Shown: positions 25,158 to 34,741 of the stretch, piece after piece
Layout: each line of letters begins with the position of its first letter
Position numbering within the stretch: the stretch's first letter is position 1
Source of the DNA: GCA-003244245 sp050699635
Lineage (GTDB): Bacteria > Actinomycetota > Actinomycetes > Mycobacteriales > Pseudonocardiaceae
NCBI GenBank assembly: GCA_050699635.1
Contig: JBOHFK010000008.1
Location: 21,798 to 85,797, forward strand
DNA length: 64,000 bases
Direction: 5' to 3'
Program-made: the position numbers and the translations under genes
The notes under the pieces: model-generated
Database searches by the model: none
The model's input: the letters and a program-made list of their open reading frames with translations, nothing else
What the model was told of the DNA's origin: nothing

Positions 25158-26006
25158 TTACCCGGGGTCCGGGCCGGTGGCCACCGGACGGTCCGGGTCG
25201 GTGCACCAGTGTGACCACGATCCGGCGTACAGCGCCGCCGCATGCTGGGGAGTCGTGACCCCGGCGAGTTCGAGTCCGAGAACCAGGGCACAAGCATTGA
25301 TCCCGGAACCGCAGTATGCGCCGACGTCCGCACCACCGACTCCCCACCGCCCCGCGAGCTCGCGCAACCGGCCCGGCGGTAGCCAGCGCCCCTGCGCGTC
25401 GGTCAGCTCGCTGAACGGGGCGTTGGTCGACCCGGGAATATGGCCGGCGCGTGGATCCACCGACTCGGTCTCTCCTCGGTAGCGGGGCCCTGCCCTGGCG
25501 TCGAGCAGCACCCCGTTGCGGGCCAAGGCCGCAGCCTGCGCGGCGTCGAGCACCGGCATCCCACCGGGCCGTACCGTAAATGTTCCAGCCTGCGGGTGGG
25601 GCACCTCGGCGATCACCGGTAGTCCGGCCGCTCGCCACCCCGCGATGCCTCCGTCGAGCACCGCGACCGCAGGGTGCCCTGCCCAGCGCAGCAGCCACCA
25701 CAGTCGTGCCGCCACCGACCCGTCCGCCGCGTCGTAGACGACAACCGGGGTCGTCGCGCCGACCCCAGCGGCACGCAATGCGACCTCCAGTGCCGCGGAG
25801 TACGGCAGGGGATGCCGACCGCCCGGTCCCGCCGGCGCCGCCAGATCGGCGTCCATGTCGAAGAAGACCGCGCCTGGCAGGTGGCCAGCTCGGTAGTCGA
25901 CGTGCCCGGGTGGCCCGGTAAGAGACCATCGGACGTCCGCCACGGTCGGCGGCTCGAGGCCATTCAGCTGGGTGGCCAGCTCCTGAGGTGTCATCACCGG
26001 GTGCAT
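25158..26006 (-). CDS. two-domain rhodanese (thiosulfate/3-mercaptopyruvate sulfurtransferase)
   Basis: A 282-residue protein with tandem rhodanese domains. The N-terminal one has V-D-Y-R-A-G-H-L-P-G-A-V-F-F-D and D-G-G-I-A-G-W. The C-terminal one carries the active loop C-G-S-G-I-N-A with Cys232 after R-A-G-H-I-P-G-S. The C-G-S-G-V/I-x-A loop is closer to 3-mercaptopyruvate/SseA types than to the C-R-K-G loop of classical rhodanese. It moves sulfane sulfur to cyanide or thiol acceptors. ATG 26006 follows GGCAGGA. It diverges from ideR, with 82 bp between the starts. Confidence 0.9.
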   Translation of the reverse strand: MHPVMTPQELATQLNGLEPPTVADVRWSLTGPPGHVDYRAGHLPGAVFFDMDADLAAPAGPGGRHPLPYSAALEVALRAAGVGATTPVVVYDAADGSVAARLWWLLRWAGHPAVAVLDGGIAGWRAAGLPVIAEVPHPQAGTFTVRPGGMPVLDAAQAAALARNGVLLDARAGPRYRGETESVDPRAGHIPGSTNAPFSELTDAQGRWLPPGRLRELAGRWGVGGADVGAYCGSGINACALVLGLELAGVTTPQHAAALYAGSWSHWCTDPDRPVATGPDPG

Positions 26007-26088
26007 GCCAAAATCCTGCCGCCTTGACACGTAGACTCCGCAGCGCCCCAGTCGGCCTCTACCATAGATGCAACCGAGGGAGACTGGT

Positions 26089-26784
26089 GTGAACGAGCTC
26101 ATCGACACCACTGAGATGTACCTCCGCACCATCTTCGAGCTTGAGGAGGAAGGTGTGGTCCCGCTGCGGGCGCGGATCGCCGAGCGCCTTGCCCAAAGCG
26201 GCCCCACCGTCAGCCAGACCGTTGCCCGCATGGAGCGCGACGGTCTGCTGAACGTGGCCGATGACCGGCATCTCGAGCTAACCCCAGCGGGCCGCAGCCG
26301 GGCCATCTCTGTGATGCGCAAGCATCGGCTGGCTGAGCGTCTGCTGGTCGATGTCATCGGGCTGGAGTGGGAGCAGGTGCACACGGAGGCCTGCCGCTGG
26401 GAGCACGTAATGAGCGAGGCGGTGGAACGCAAGCTGGTCGCTTTGCTGGGCAACCCCACTACCTCTCCATACGGCAACCCGATACCCGGGCTGGATGAGC
26501 TCGGCGTCGGAGAGCCCGCTGCCCCGATCGAACCCGATCTGGTGCGGCTGGACGAGGTGGCCCGTCGCGGCGGTGGCACCGTGGAGGTGCGCCGCATCGC
26601 CGAACACGTGCAGCTAGACCCCGCCCTGATGGCAGACCTGCACAAAGTCGATGCAGTGCCTGGCAATGTGGTGGAGGTCGCTGCCCAGGCCCGGACAAGC
26701 CACCCCGTGGTGCTCTCCGGCCGGGGGTCCACGGTCAGGGTGGCCGGTGCCCTCGCACACGCAGTCATGGGCCGTCGGCGGTGA
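26089..26784 (+). CDS. ideR: iron-dependent repressor IdeR/DtxR
   Basis: A 231-residue metal-dependent repressor. From GTG 26089 the numbering coincides with DtxR: Met10, His79, Glu83, His98, Glu100, Cys102, Glu105 and His106 are all present, so both metal sites look intact. HTH residues ~27-50 include I-A-E-R-L-A-Q-S-G-P-T-V-S-Q-T-V. A C-terminal SH3-like domain is present (V-V-L-S-G-R-G-S-T-V-R-V-A). GAGGGAGA precedes the start. It represses iron-uptake genes when Fe(II) is bound; I found no IdeR box in this window. Confidence 0.95.
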   Translation: MNELIDTTEMYLRTIFELEEEGVVPLRARIAERLAQSGPTVSQTVARMERDGLLNVADDRHLELTPAGRSRAISVMRKHRLAERLLVDVIGLEWEQVHTEACRWEHVMSEAVERKLVALLGNPTTSPYGNPIPGLDELGVGEPAAPIEPDLVRLDEVARRGGGTVEVRRIAEHVQLDPALMADLHKVDAVPGNVVEVAAQARTSHPVVLSGRGSTVRVAGALAHAVMGRRR

Positions 26785-26842
26785 CTGGATTGTCTTCGTG
26801 ACCCGGATTGTCTTCGTGACCGGATTGTCCTCGTGACTGGAT
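26781..26842 (+). repeat. 17-18-bp tandem repeat between ideR and galE
   Basis: Three near-identical units GTGAC(T/CC/C)GGATTGTC(T/C)TC at 26781-26797, 26798-26815 and 26816-26832 are followed by a partial fourth. The ideR stop lies in the first unit, and the fourth begins GTG, giving a possible alternative galE start at 26833. Transcripts running into galE would carry the array. Confidence 0.88.
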
Positions 26843-26850
26843 CTAACCGG

Positions 26851-27816
26851 ATGCGGCTGCTGGTCACCGGGGGTGCTGGCTATGTCGGCAGCGTCTGCGC
26901 CGCGCGGCTGATCGAGGTCGGCCACGAGGTTGTGGTCCTGGACGACCTGTCTACTGGGCACCGGGACGCGGTGCCGCCCGGCTGCCGTTTCGTTCATGGC
27001 TCGGTGGAGGACGCGAACGCGATCCTGGGCGAGGGTTTTGACGGAGTGCTGCATTTTGCGGCTCGCTCGTTGGTCGGAGAGTCCATGGCGCAGCCGCAGC
27101 GCTACTGGCTGGGCAACGTGGTGGCCACGGTGCGGCTGCTTGAGGCGATACGTGAACACGGCACTCCCCGGCTGGTCTTCTCCTCCACCGCGGCCACCTA
27201 CGGGGAACCCGAGTCGGTGCCGATCACAGAGGACACGGCCACCCGGCCAACCAACCCCTACGGTGCAACCAAGCTCGCGATCGACCATGCCATCAGCTCC
27301 TATGCCACCGCGCACGGCATCGCAGCCGTGAGCCTGCGCTATTTCAACGTCGCGGGCGCCTACGGCCGCTACGGTGAGCGGCACACGGTGGAAACCCATC
27401 TCATCCCGCTGATCCTGCAGGTCGCCCACGGCCACCGAGAGAAGATCATGGTGTTCGGGCAGGATTGGCCCACCGCGGACGGCACCTGCATCCGCGACTA
27501 CATCCACGTGGTGGATCTCGCCGACGCCCATGAGCGGGCCCTCGAGCAGGCCGTACCGGGCAAGCACCGGATCTACAACCTGGGCAATGGAACCGGCTTC
27601 TCGGTACAGCAGGTGCTGCACATCTGCCGACAGGTCACGGGACACCCGATTCCAGCGCAGCCCGCAGCTCGGCGGGCCGGCGACCCGGCGGTCCTGATCG
27701 CCTCCAGCGATCGAGCGCACGACGAGCTGGGATGGAAGCCAGAGCGCTCCGACCTCGCCACGATCGTCGCAGATGCCTGGCGCTTCGCCCGCGACTCGCC
27801 GCGCGACGCCCACTGA
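26851..27816 (+). CDS. galE: UDP-glucose 4-epimerase
   Basis: A 321-residue extended SDR. It has V-T-G-G-A-G-Y-V-G-S at the NAD loop, H-F-A-A-R-S-L-V-G-E-S, S-S-T-A-A-T-Y-G, catalytic Y-G-A-T-K and L-R-Y-F-N-V-A-G-A. GalE interconverts UDP-Glc and UDP-Gal for cell-wall galactan and other glycans. The start at ATG 26851 gives the canonical M-R-L-L-V-T-G-G; GTG 26833 in the repeat array would add six residues. Confidence 0.93.
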   Translation: MRLLVTGGAGYVGSVCAARLIEVGHEVVVLDDLSTGHRDAVPPGCRFVHGSVEDANAILGEGFDGVLHFAARSLVGESMAQPQRYWLGNVVATVRLLEAIREHGTPRLVFSSTAATYGEPESVPITEDTATRPTNPYGATKLAIDHAISSYATAHGIAAVSLRYFNVAGAYGRYGERHTVETHLIPLILQVAHGHREKIMVFGQDWPTADGTCIRDYIHVVDLADAHERALEQAVPGKHRIYNLGNGTGFSVQQVLHICRQVTGHPIPAQPAARRAGDPAVLIASSDRAHDELGWKPERSDLATIVADAWRFARDSPRDAH

Positions 27817-27837
27817 CGGCGCCGTCGCCGGCGACGG

Positions 27838-28881
27838 TCACCGCCTCCGCCGCGATCGTCGCTTGGCGGATCTAGGGGTAGGTCGTCGAAGAGCTGCTGC
27901 GGCATCTCTCGCGATACCACGCAGCAGCTCCGGCGGCAGCCCTCCATCCAGCGCGGCACGCAGCAGCCCGGACAACGAATGCTGCGGGCAGGCATGTAGA
28001 GCGGCCTCCAATGCCACACTCGCGATGCCACCGTCCCCGCGGAGGTACGCGGTGAACGCCAGTAATGCCGCAGGCTCGGCTCGCTCCGGTGCAGGGGTCG
28101 CGCGCACGAGGGCCAGCCATAGCCGCTCGGCACCGGCGGCGCCGGCACCCGTACACCAGGGCAGGCAGGCGTCCCGGACCCGGTGGTCACACAGCGCGGA
28201 GGCCACCTCGGCGACGATGCTGTCACTCAGCACGAGATCACCGGCCGATGACGCTCGATGCAGTTGCCTCAACTGGGCAAGCCGCTGATCCACGAGCCCG
28301 GCGCTCATCGGGTGCTCATCGTCGGCGGCGTCCAGGAGCGCCGCGCGACGCTGCAACGCCACGGGGTCCTCCGCCGCCAAGAGCTCAGCCATCTCCTCCC
28401 GGCTACGAAAGGTCACCGCACCAGCCGCGACCGTCGCGGCCGCCAGCGGGCTCGTCGCAGGATCGGCGACGGTGCCAGCGCACAGGGGATCGTCGTAACA
28501 GCGCCACGGCGCCCCAGCTGCCGTCTCCGTCGTCCACGCAGCGTGCACCACACGAAGCCCCGCGCCGGACAGCAGGTCGTCGAGAGCATCCACCAATGCG
28601 CGGTGCGGGGGGTCGCCATCCGGGGTGGTCTCACCCCCGATCACCACCAACGCGACACCAGTGGGCCGCTGCCTGGCGATCGGCTTAACCAACTGCTCGG
28701 CCAGTCGCCGCGCCTGGTCGACTGTGACCAGATCGGCACGCAACGTCAACCCGAGGTTTTTGCCGTGCAAGGCCATGAGGACCACGGAGTGGTGCGGATG
28801 GAATCCGAGCAGATGGGGTACAGCGGCGATCAGCTCGGACGGGTCAGATAGCCGGATTCGCCCGGCGGTAGGTGCGCTCAT
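27838..28881 (-). CDS. DUF4192-family protein
   Basis: A 347-residue protein with the family N-terminus R-L-S-D-P-S-E-L-I-A-A-V-P-H-L-L-G-F-H-P-H-H-S-V-V, then W-R-C-Y-D-D-P-L-C and a helical C-terminal half with an Arg-rich tail. DUF4192 is found throughout actinobacteria and has no known function. ATG 28881 follows G-G-G-A-G-G in DNA at a long spacing (about 11 bases). It is convergent with galE, 21 bp apart. Confidence 0.88.
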   Translation of the reverse strand: MSAPTAGRIRLSDPSELIAAVPHLLGFHPHHSVVLMALHGKNLGLTLRADLVTVDQARRLAEQLVKPIARQRPTGVALVVIGGETTPDGDPPHRALVDALDDLLSGAGLRVVHAAWTTETAAGAPWRCYDDPLCAGTVADPATSPLAAATVAAGAVTFRSREEMAELLAAEDPVALQRRAALLDAADDEHPMSAGLVDQRLAQLRQLHRASSAGDLVLSDSIVAEVASALCDHRVRDACLPWCTGAGAAGAERLWLALVRATPAPERAEPAALLAFTAYLRGDGGIASVALEAALHACPQHSLSGLLRAALDGGLPPELLRGIARDAAAALRRPTPRSAKRRSRRRR

Positions 28882-29010
28882 GGCGTTGAACGGTCCTCCC
28901 GCAGCCCCGCGGGGAGAAGCCACGTGATCACCAGCTGTGGATTGCAGGGGGCGGTGTGGACTACTTAGCCTTCGGGGCAGGCGCGGTGAGCACGATGTCG
29001 GAGCAGATGG

Positions 29011-29649
29011 TTATCCTGCCGCGCCGCAACGCCCGTCGGCTCCCGATGGGATCCCACGCGGCCGCCTGCAGACGTAGGTCACCGCCGGAGGAAGGTTCCA
29101 CCAGACCGTGCGCGTGGTGAGCACTTCGTCGAAAACCTCTCCCAGCAGTGCTCGGAATTCACGCGCTCGGGACATCGACAGCGCGTGCACGTAGGCAAAG
29201 GTCGTGAAACAACCTGCGGGTGCCAGCGAGCGCGCCGTCGCCTCCACGATCGTGCGCTGCGCGCCCGGCTCGACAAGTGACCAGGGCAGCCCGCTGATCA
29301 CGGCGTCTACTGCCGGTACCTGATGCTCAGCGAACAACCGCTCCAGGTCGACGGCGTCCCCGACCAGCACAGCAACACCCGGGTGCTCGGTGCGCAGGTA
29401 GCTGGCCAGCATCGGGTCGATCTCCACCGCCACCTGCCGTCCACGACCGCCGAGCCGGTATTCGATCGCGGTCGTGACCGATCCGGTGCCCGGCCCGAGC
29501 TCGACCACGACCGGCTTCCCCACCCGGGGCACCACTGCGGCCAGCCGCGCCGCTAGCTGCGGAGAGCTCGGCGCCACCGCGCCCACTGTCGCGGGACTGC
29601 GCAGCACGGCAGCGAGGAACGCGACAACGTGCGGCGAGAGCAGTGGCAT
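29011..29649 (-). CDS. class I SAM-dependent methyltransferase (phospholipid-methyltransferase-like)
   Basis: A 212-residue protein with V-V-E-L-G-P-G-T-G-S-V-T (SAM motif I), V-A-V-E-I-D-P-M-L-A-S-Y-L, G-D-A-V-D-L and V-I-S-G-L-P-W-S-L (motif IV N/G-L-P). The N-terminal helices A-F-L-A-A-V-L-R-S-P-A-T-V-G-A-V-A-P-S-S precede the fold. It resembles the PmtA/rRNA-dimethylase-like lipid methyltransferases; the acceptor is unknown. ATG 29649 is preferred over upstream codons. The 129 bp between this gene and DUF4192 holds nothing I recognise. Confidence 0.8.
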   Translation of the reverse strand: MPLLSPHVVAFLAAVLRSPATVGAVAPSSPQLAARLAAVVPRVGKPVVVELGPGTGSVTTAIEYRLGGRGRQVAVEIDPMLASYLRTEHPGVAVLVGDAVDLERLFAEHQVPAVDAVISGLPWSLVEPGAQRTIVEATARSLAPAGCFTTFAYVHALSMSRAREFRALLGEVFDEVLTTRTVWWNLPPAVTYVCRRPRGIPSGADGRCGAAG

Positions 29650-29740
29650 GGTGCCAGATCTTGCCGCCGGGACGTTGGGTTTGTGAAATCGATCTCTGCG
29701 ACCTACCAGCTGTATCCGGTCAAGTCGAGCCCCGAATGGG

Positions 29741-30676
29741 ATGATTCTGCCTACACCCGGCGTTACCACTAGTGTGAGTATCGAGCTGTATCAAATCAAT
29801 GAGCCTCCCAGCGGGCTGGGTATGGTACTTGTGCACTCCCTGACCGGATTTGTCGATGCCGGCCACGCGGGCGGCTTGGCGGTTGCCCATCTGCTGGCCA
29901 CCCTGGAGCACCGTGTAGTCGCCACCTTCGACATCGACCAGCTGCTGGATTACCGCTCCCGCCGACCCCTCATGCTCTTCGAGGAGGATCGGTGGGCGGC
30001 TTATGAGCAGCCCGAGTTGGTGCTCTACGAGGTTGAGGACTGCGCGGGTACCAGGTTCTTGCTACTGACCGGCCCGGAGCCGGATCTGCAGTGGGAGCGG
30101 TTTGCTAGCGCGATCCGTGAGCTGGTCGAGCGCTTCGGGATCGGGCTGACCGTCGGTCTGGGGGCGGTGCCGATGGCAGTTCCGCACACCCGGCCAGCGA
30201 CGGTGACTGCGCACGCGACGCGTCGCGAGTTGATCTCCGGCTATCAGCGGTGGTTCAACACCATGCAGATCCCCGGTCACGCTGGGGCGCTGGTAGAGCT
30301 GCGGCTCGGCGAGGTGGGACACGACGCGATGGGCTTTGTGGTACATGTGCCGCATTACCTGGCACGGGCCGAGTATCCGGAATCGGCTCGCGGTCTGTTG
30401 GAGCACCTGGCTCGCAGCAGCGGATTGAGCTTGCCTGTGGACGCCCTGCTCCCCGCCGCACAGCGGGCGCTCGCCGAGGTCAACGAACAGGTAGCCCGTT
30501 CCCCCGAGAGCATGTCAGCGGTGGCCGACCTGGAGACACATTTCGACGCCCTCATGAACGACTCCCCCCAGCGGCCCTTACTGCCCAGCGGCACCGGGCC
30601 GTTACCCACCGGTGATGAGATCGCCGCGGAGCTCGAGCAGTTCCTCGCCGAGCAGGACGGCTCATCCGGGAGCTAA
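29741..30676 (+). CDS. PAC2 family protein (proteasome-assembly-chaperone-like)
   Basis: A protein of up to 311 residues with the PAC2 core: V-L-V-H-S-L-T-G-F-V-D-A-G-H-A-G-G-L-A, F-D-I-D-Q-L-L-D-Y-R-S-R-R-P and V-P-H-T-R-P. Bacterial PAC2 proteins are related to eukaryotic proteasome assembly chaperones and archaeal PbaB; their bacterial role is unsettled. The start is ATG 29741, or GTG 29774 (V-S-I-E-L-Y-Q); neither has a convincing ribosome site. It ends at a hairpin shared with the convergent htrA-like gene. Confidence 0.87.
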   Translation: MILPTPGVTTSVSIELYQINEPPSGLGMVLVHSLTGFVDAGHAGGLAVAHLLATLEHRVVATFDIDQLLDYRSRRPLMLFEEDRWAAYEQPELVLYEVEDCAGTRFLLLTGPEPDLQWERFASAIRELVERFGIGLTVGLGAVPMAVPHTRPATVTAHATRRELISGYQRWFNTMQIPGHAGALVELRLGEVGHDAMGFVVHVPHYLARAEYPESARGLLEHLARSSGLSLPVDALLPAAQRALAEVNEQVARSPESMSAVADLETHFDALMNDSPQRPLLPSGTGPLPTGDEIAAELEQFLAEQDGSSGS

Positions 30677-30677
30677 C

Positions 30678-30710
30678 CCGGATCTACCCGCCGACCGGAG
30701 GTAGGTCCGG
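30678..30710. terminator. bidirectional hairpin terminator
   Basis: Arms CCGGATCTACC (30678-30688) and GGTAGGTCCGG (30700-30710) pair over 11 positions with one G-U-type mismatch around an 11-base loop. It lies between the convergent stops of the PAC2 gene and the HtrA-like gene. Confidence 0.7.
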
Positions 30711-30721
30711 TTCGCTGAAGC

Positions 30722-31801
30722 TCAACCACCGGCCAACTGACCGAGGGTCACCATGACAGTGCGCGGGTTGCCCTGTGGGCCGGTCAGGCTGACTCGGACC
30801 GTTTGCCCTGGGTCGAGGTTGGCCAGCACCTCGGCGAGGTCGGAGGCCTGATGCACGGGAGTGTTGTTGACCGCAGTGATCACTTCGCCGACCTGGATCC
30901 CTGCCGCTGCAGCCGGGCCGCCGGGGTTCACGCGGAGTATTCCCATTCCGGATGGCTTGCCGCCCGAGCTGACGATGGTGACCACTCGCACACCCAACTC
31001 GGCGCGATGAGAGTTGACCACATGGCCACCATGGGCGATGAGCTGCCCCGCGATGTCGGTGACGAGATTGCTGGGAATCGCAAACCCAATGCCCGGCGCC
31101 GCCGAGCCCCCACCACCCCCGGCCTGAGGCTCAAGCGCAGCCAGCGTCGGTATGCCGATGACGTTGCCAGTCAGGTCGACGAGCGCCCCGCCGCTGTTGC
31201 CCGGGTTGATCGCGGCGCTGGTCTGGATGACATCCGGCAGCGTCGCGCCGGGACCTTCCCCGGCGGGTTCGGTGACGGTGCGGCCAGTGGCCGAGACGAT
31301 GCCATTGGTGACGCTGCCGGTCAGCCCAAGGGGGTTGCCCATGGCCATCACGATCTCGCCGACCTGCAACTTGGTGGAATCACCGAAGTGCGCTGGCTGC
31401 AGCGACGACGGCGGCTCATCGAGCTTGATCACGGCGAGATCGTCGGGCGGGTAGGCACCGACCAATGTCGCCGGGACCGTCTTCGGGCTATCCGCCAGCC
31501 GCACCTGGAACTTCGTCGCCCGACCCACGACGTGGGCATTGGTGACAATGTTGCCCTTGGTGTCGAAGACAACGCCGGAGCCGAGGCCACGATCTGTATT
31601 GATCTGCACGACGGACGGCAGCACCTTGGTTACCACGCTGATGTAAGCCTGCTCCAGTGCGGGCGCATTCGCGGGCACCAACGACGAATTGGACGTAGTC
31701 TGCGCGGCGGCACATCCAGCCAGGAAGATCGCCGCAATGCTCAGCAGGAGCAAGCCATGACAAGCGAACGGTGCACGAGCGGCACCCTTCGATGCGGTCA
31801 C
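30722..31801 (-). CDS. HtrA/PepD-like lipoprotein serine protease with PDZ domain
   Basis: A 359-residue S1C protease. It has a lipoprotein signal with lipobox F-L-A-G-C (Cys30), then a trypsin-like domain with His90 (T-N-A-H-V-V-G), Asp121 (P-D-D-L-A-V-I) and Ser203 (N-P-G-N-S-G-G-A-L), and a C-terminal PDZ domain from ~270. It should act outside the membrane in quality control of misfolded envelope proteins. GTG 31801 is chosen for GGAGGTGA just upstream; the longer form adds 18 residues. It is followed by a hairpin at 30678-30710. Confidence 0.9.
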   Translation of the reverse strand: MTASKGAARAPFACHGLLLLSIAAIFLAGCAAAQTTSNSSLVPANAPALEQAYISVVTKVLPSVVQINTDRGLGSGVVFDTKGNIVTNAHVVGRATKFQVRLADSPKTVPATLVGAYPPDDLAVIKLDEPPSSLQPAHFGDSTKLQVGEIVMAMGNPLGLTGSVTNGIVSATGRTVTEPAGEGPGATLPDVIQTSAAINPGNSGGALVDLTGNVIGIPTLAALEPQAGGGGGSAAPGIGFAIPSNLVTDIAGQLIAHGGHVVNSHRAELGVRVVTIVSSGGKPSGMGILRVNPGGPAAAAGIQVGEVITAVNNTPVHQASDLAEVLANLDPGQTVRVSLTGPQGNPRTVMVTLGQLAGG

Positions 31802-31918
31802 GGCATCACCTCCGAGATCCTCAGGCGCAGCACCCCTGCCCGCGCGTTCCCGCAACTTCGTCTAGCCCCGGCCGCCATGGGCGAACGGCCAACGCATCAA
31901 TTGCAATTTCGCACAGTT

Positions 31919-34741
31919 TCAGCTGCAGCCGCTGGTCGAACCGCAGCCCTCACAAACGTAGCAGGATCCCGCAGGCCGCATCTTTGTCCCGCACGTCATG
32001 CACAGCGGCGCGTCAGCAGCTTTACCCAGCTGCAGCTCCACGAGCTCAGTGGAACTACCCACGTAAACCGGCGCTGGCCGAGCCTGTGCCATCGGTGCGG
32101 GCGTGCTCGAATCCACCGAGGTACGCAGCGACTCGACATCGACATCCCTGTCCGTATCGGCGCCATAGTCAGCAGACACCCGGGTAGTGCGCTCTTCCGC
32201 CGACAGAATGCCCAGTTGATCGCGCTTGTCCTTGGGCAGATGGTCCAGGGCAATTCGACGGAACAGGTAGTCCACCACGCTCGTCGCCATCCGGACATCG
32301 GGATCGTCGGTCATCCCCGCAGGTTCAAAGCGCATGTTCACGAATTTCGAGACATACGTCTCCAACGGAACACCGTACTGCAGCGCTATCGAGATCGCCA
32401 TCGAGAACGCGTCCATAACACCGGCCAGCGTGGAACCCTGCTTGGACATCTTCACGAAGATCTCGCCGAGCCCGCCATCCGGATAAGACCCCCCCGTCAG
32501 ATAACCCTCGGCACCGCCAACAGTGAAGGACACCGTCTCGCTGGGCCGCTTCTTGGGCAGCCGCTTGCGCACGGGCCGGGCTTCGACCGCAACCTTATCC
32601 GCTACAGTAGCGGTAGACTTCGCGGTGGACAGTGGTTGGCCCACCTTGCAGTTATCCCGATAGATCGCCAGGGCCTTGAGCCCCATCTTCCATGACTGAA
32701 GGTAGATCTCTTCGACGTCGGCCACGACGGCCGTCTCCGGCATATTAACCGTCTTGCTGATGGCTCCCGAGATGAATGGCTGGGTGGCCGCCATCATCCG
32801 GACGTGACCCATCGGCGAAATAGCCCGCTCCCCCATCGCGCAATCAAACACCTCGTAATGTTCTGGACGCAGCCCTGGAGAATTGATCACGTGGCCATGC
32901 TCTGCGATGTATTCGACAATGGCTTCGCTCTGTTCTTTCTGGTACCCTAACGCCGCAAGCGCCTTAGGAACGGTCTTGTTCACGATCTGCATGGATCCGC
33001 CGCCGACAAGCTTCTTGAACTTGACGAGCGAGAAGTCCGGCTCGATTCCCGTGGTATCACAATCCATCATAAAACCAATAGTGCCAGTCGGCGCTAATAC
33101 ACTGGCCTGAGCATTTCTCCAACCATTTTTCTCGCCGATCCGCATGCCGTCCTGCCAGGCCTTCGTCGCCGCCTTCTGCACGGCGCGGTCATTATGGTCA
33201 TAGGTACGGATCAAATCGTTGGCGGCGGCGTGTTTGCGCATCACCCGCTGATGCGGTTCGGCGTTGCGCGCATAGCCCTCATACGGTCCGACAACCCCAG
33301 CGAGCTCAGCAGATCGTTTGTATGCAGTGCCAGTCATCAGCGAGGTGATCGCCGCGGCCAGTGCGCGCCCACCATCCGAGTCATAGGCATGCCCAGTGGC
33401 CATCAGCAAGGCGCCAAGGTTGGCATAGCCGATTCCGAGCTGCCGGAACGTCCTCGTGGTGTCTCCTATGGTCTCTGTCGGGAAATCGGCGAAACAGATC
33501 GAGATGTCCATGGCGGTGATGACCAGTTCCACCGTCTTGACGAACAACTCGGCATCAAACGTGAGATCCTCGCGGAGGAACTTCATCAGATTGATCGAGG
33601 CAAGGTTGCAGCTCGAGTTATCGAGGTGCAGGTACTCGCTGCAGGGATTGGACGCTGTGATACGTCCGGACTCCGGACAGGTGTGCCAGTCATTGATCGT
33701 ACCGTCGTACTGCAGGCCCGGATCAGCGCATTCCCAGGCAGCCTTCGTAATATCACGGAAAAGATCCCTGGCCCGCACTGTCTCGATTATTTCCCCCGTT
33801 GTTCGGGCGCGCAGACCGAACTCACCATCGATCTCCACTGCCCGCATGAACTCATCGGAGACACGGACCGAGTTGTTCGCGTTCTGATACTGCACCGAGG
33901 TGATGTCCTTGCCACCGAGATCCATGTCGAACCCGGCATCACGGAGCACCCGGATCTTGCGCTCTTCGGATGCTTTGGTCTGCACGAACTCGGCGATATC
34001 GGGATGATCGACGTCGAGCACCACCATCTTGGCAGCTCGACGGGTAGCACCACCTGACTTGATGGTGCCCGCCGAAGCATCCGCTCCGCGCATGAAGCTC
34101 ACCGGCCCGGACGCGGTACCGCCGGAGGAGAGCAGTTCCTTTGAAGAACGAATACGGGACAGATTCAGACCTGCACCCGAACCGCCCTTGAAGATCAGCC
34201 CCTCTTCCCGATACCAGTTGAGAATCGAGTCCATAGTATCGTCAACAGAAAGGATAAAACAGGCTGACACTTGTTGCGGGGAGGTGGTGCCGACGTTGAA
34301 CCAAACCGGGGAGTTGAAGCTGAACACCTGATGCAGCAGCATCCAGGTCAGCTCCTGCGAGAAGATTTCCTGATCGGTATCGGTGGCGAAGTATCCATGC
34401 TGAACACCGGCGGCGGTGTAGGTCATCACCACTCGATCGATCAGCTGGCGCAGGCTCGACTCGCGCTGCTCACTGCCCACCGCACCGCGGAAGTACTTAC
34501 TCGTCACGATGTTGACCGCGTTGACCGACCAGAAGTCGGGGAACTCGACGCCGCGTTGTTCAAAGTTGACCGTGCCATCTCGCCAGTTCGTCATCACCAC
34601 GTCCCGGAGCTGCCACGTCACCTCGTCATAGGGATGCCGGTGCTCGGTGGTGTAGACCCGCTCTAGCCGCAGCGCACGCTGGGGCTGCGCAGCGGGCGGA
34701 GATCCCACAATGCCGGCCGGAGTCCCTACGGTGTCGGTCAT
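31919..34741 (-). CDS. nrdJ: vitamin B12-dependent (class II) ribonucleotide reductase
   Basis: A 940-residue enzyme that reduces ribonucleotides with adenosylcobalamin. Recognisable elements are S-A-C-F-I-L-S-V-D-D, N-P-C-S-E and N-S-S-C-N-L-A-S-I-N-L (active-site cysteines), P-T-G-T-I-G, and a C-terminal cysteine tail (C-M-T-C-G-T and C-E-G-C-G-S-T-S-G-C) for re-reduction. No intein interrupts it. Base composition is somewhat lower in G+C than the flanks. It lies 102 bp downstream of nrdR on the same strand, probably sharing NrdR control. I looked for and did not find a cobalamin riboswitch in that gap. Confidence 0.95.
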   Translation of the reverse strand: MTDTVGTPAGIVGSPPAAQPQRALRLERVYTTEHRHPYDEVTWQLRDVVMTNWRDGTVNFEQRGVEFPDFWSVNAVNIVTSKYFRGAVGSEQRESSLRQLIDRVVMTYTAAGVQHGYFATDTDQEIFSQELTWMLLHQVFSFNSPVWFNVGTTSPQQVSACFILSVDDTMDSILNWYREEGLIFKGGSGAGLNLSRIRSSKELLSSGGTASGPVSFMRGADASAGTIKSGGATRRAAKMVVLDVDHPDIAEFVQTKASEERKIRVLRDAGFDMDLGGKDITSVQYQNANNSVRVSDEFMRAVEIDGEFGLRARTTGEIIETVRARDLFRDITKAAWECADPGLQYDGTINDWHTCPESGRITASNPCSEYLHLDNSSCNLASINLMKFLREDLTFDAELFVKTVELVITAMDISICFADFPTETIGDTTRTFRQLGIGYANLGALLMATGHAYDSDGGRALAAAITSLMTGTAYKRSAELAGVVGPYEGYARNAEPHQRVMRKHAAANDLIRTYDHNDRAVQKAATKAWQDGMRIGEKNGWRNAQASVLAPTGTIGFMMDCDTTGIEPDFSLVKFKKLVGGGSMQIVNKTVPKALAALGYQKEQSEAIVEYIAEHGHVINSPGLRPEHYEVFDCAMGERAISPMGHVRMMAATQPFISGAISKTVNMPETAVVADVEEIYLQSWKMGLKALAIYRDNCKVGQPLSTAKSTATVADKVAVEARPVRKRLPKKRPSETVSFTVGGAEGYLTGGSYPDGGLGEIFVKMSKQGSTLAGVMDAFSMAISIALQYGVPLETYVSKFVNMRFEPAGMTDDPDVRMATSVVDYLFRRIALDHLPKDKRDQLGILSAEERTTRVSADYGADTDRDVDVESLRTSVDSSTPAPMAQARPAPVYVGSSTELVELQLGKAADAPLCMTCGTKMRPAGSCYVCEGCGSTSGCS

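Noticed and set aside
26614..27813. 399-codon minus-strand frame across ideR and galE
   Set aside because: Antisense to both genes and interrupted in composition by the tandem repeat array.
30803..32695. 630-codon plus-strand frame across the HtrA-like and nrdJ genes
   Set aside because: It spans two convincingly coding minus-strand genes and their spacer and resembles nothing known.
31919..34741. Intein in nrdJ, checked because RecA and RNR genes often carry inteins together
   Set aside because: The 940-residue protein has normal length and no intein A/B/F/G blocks.
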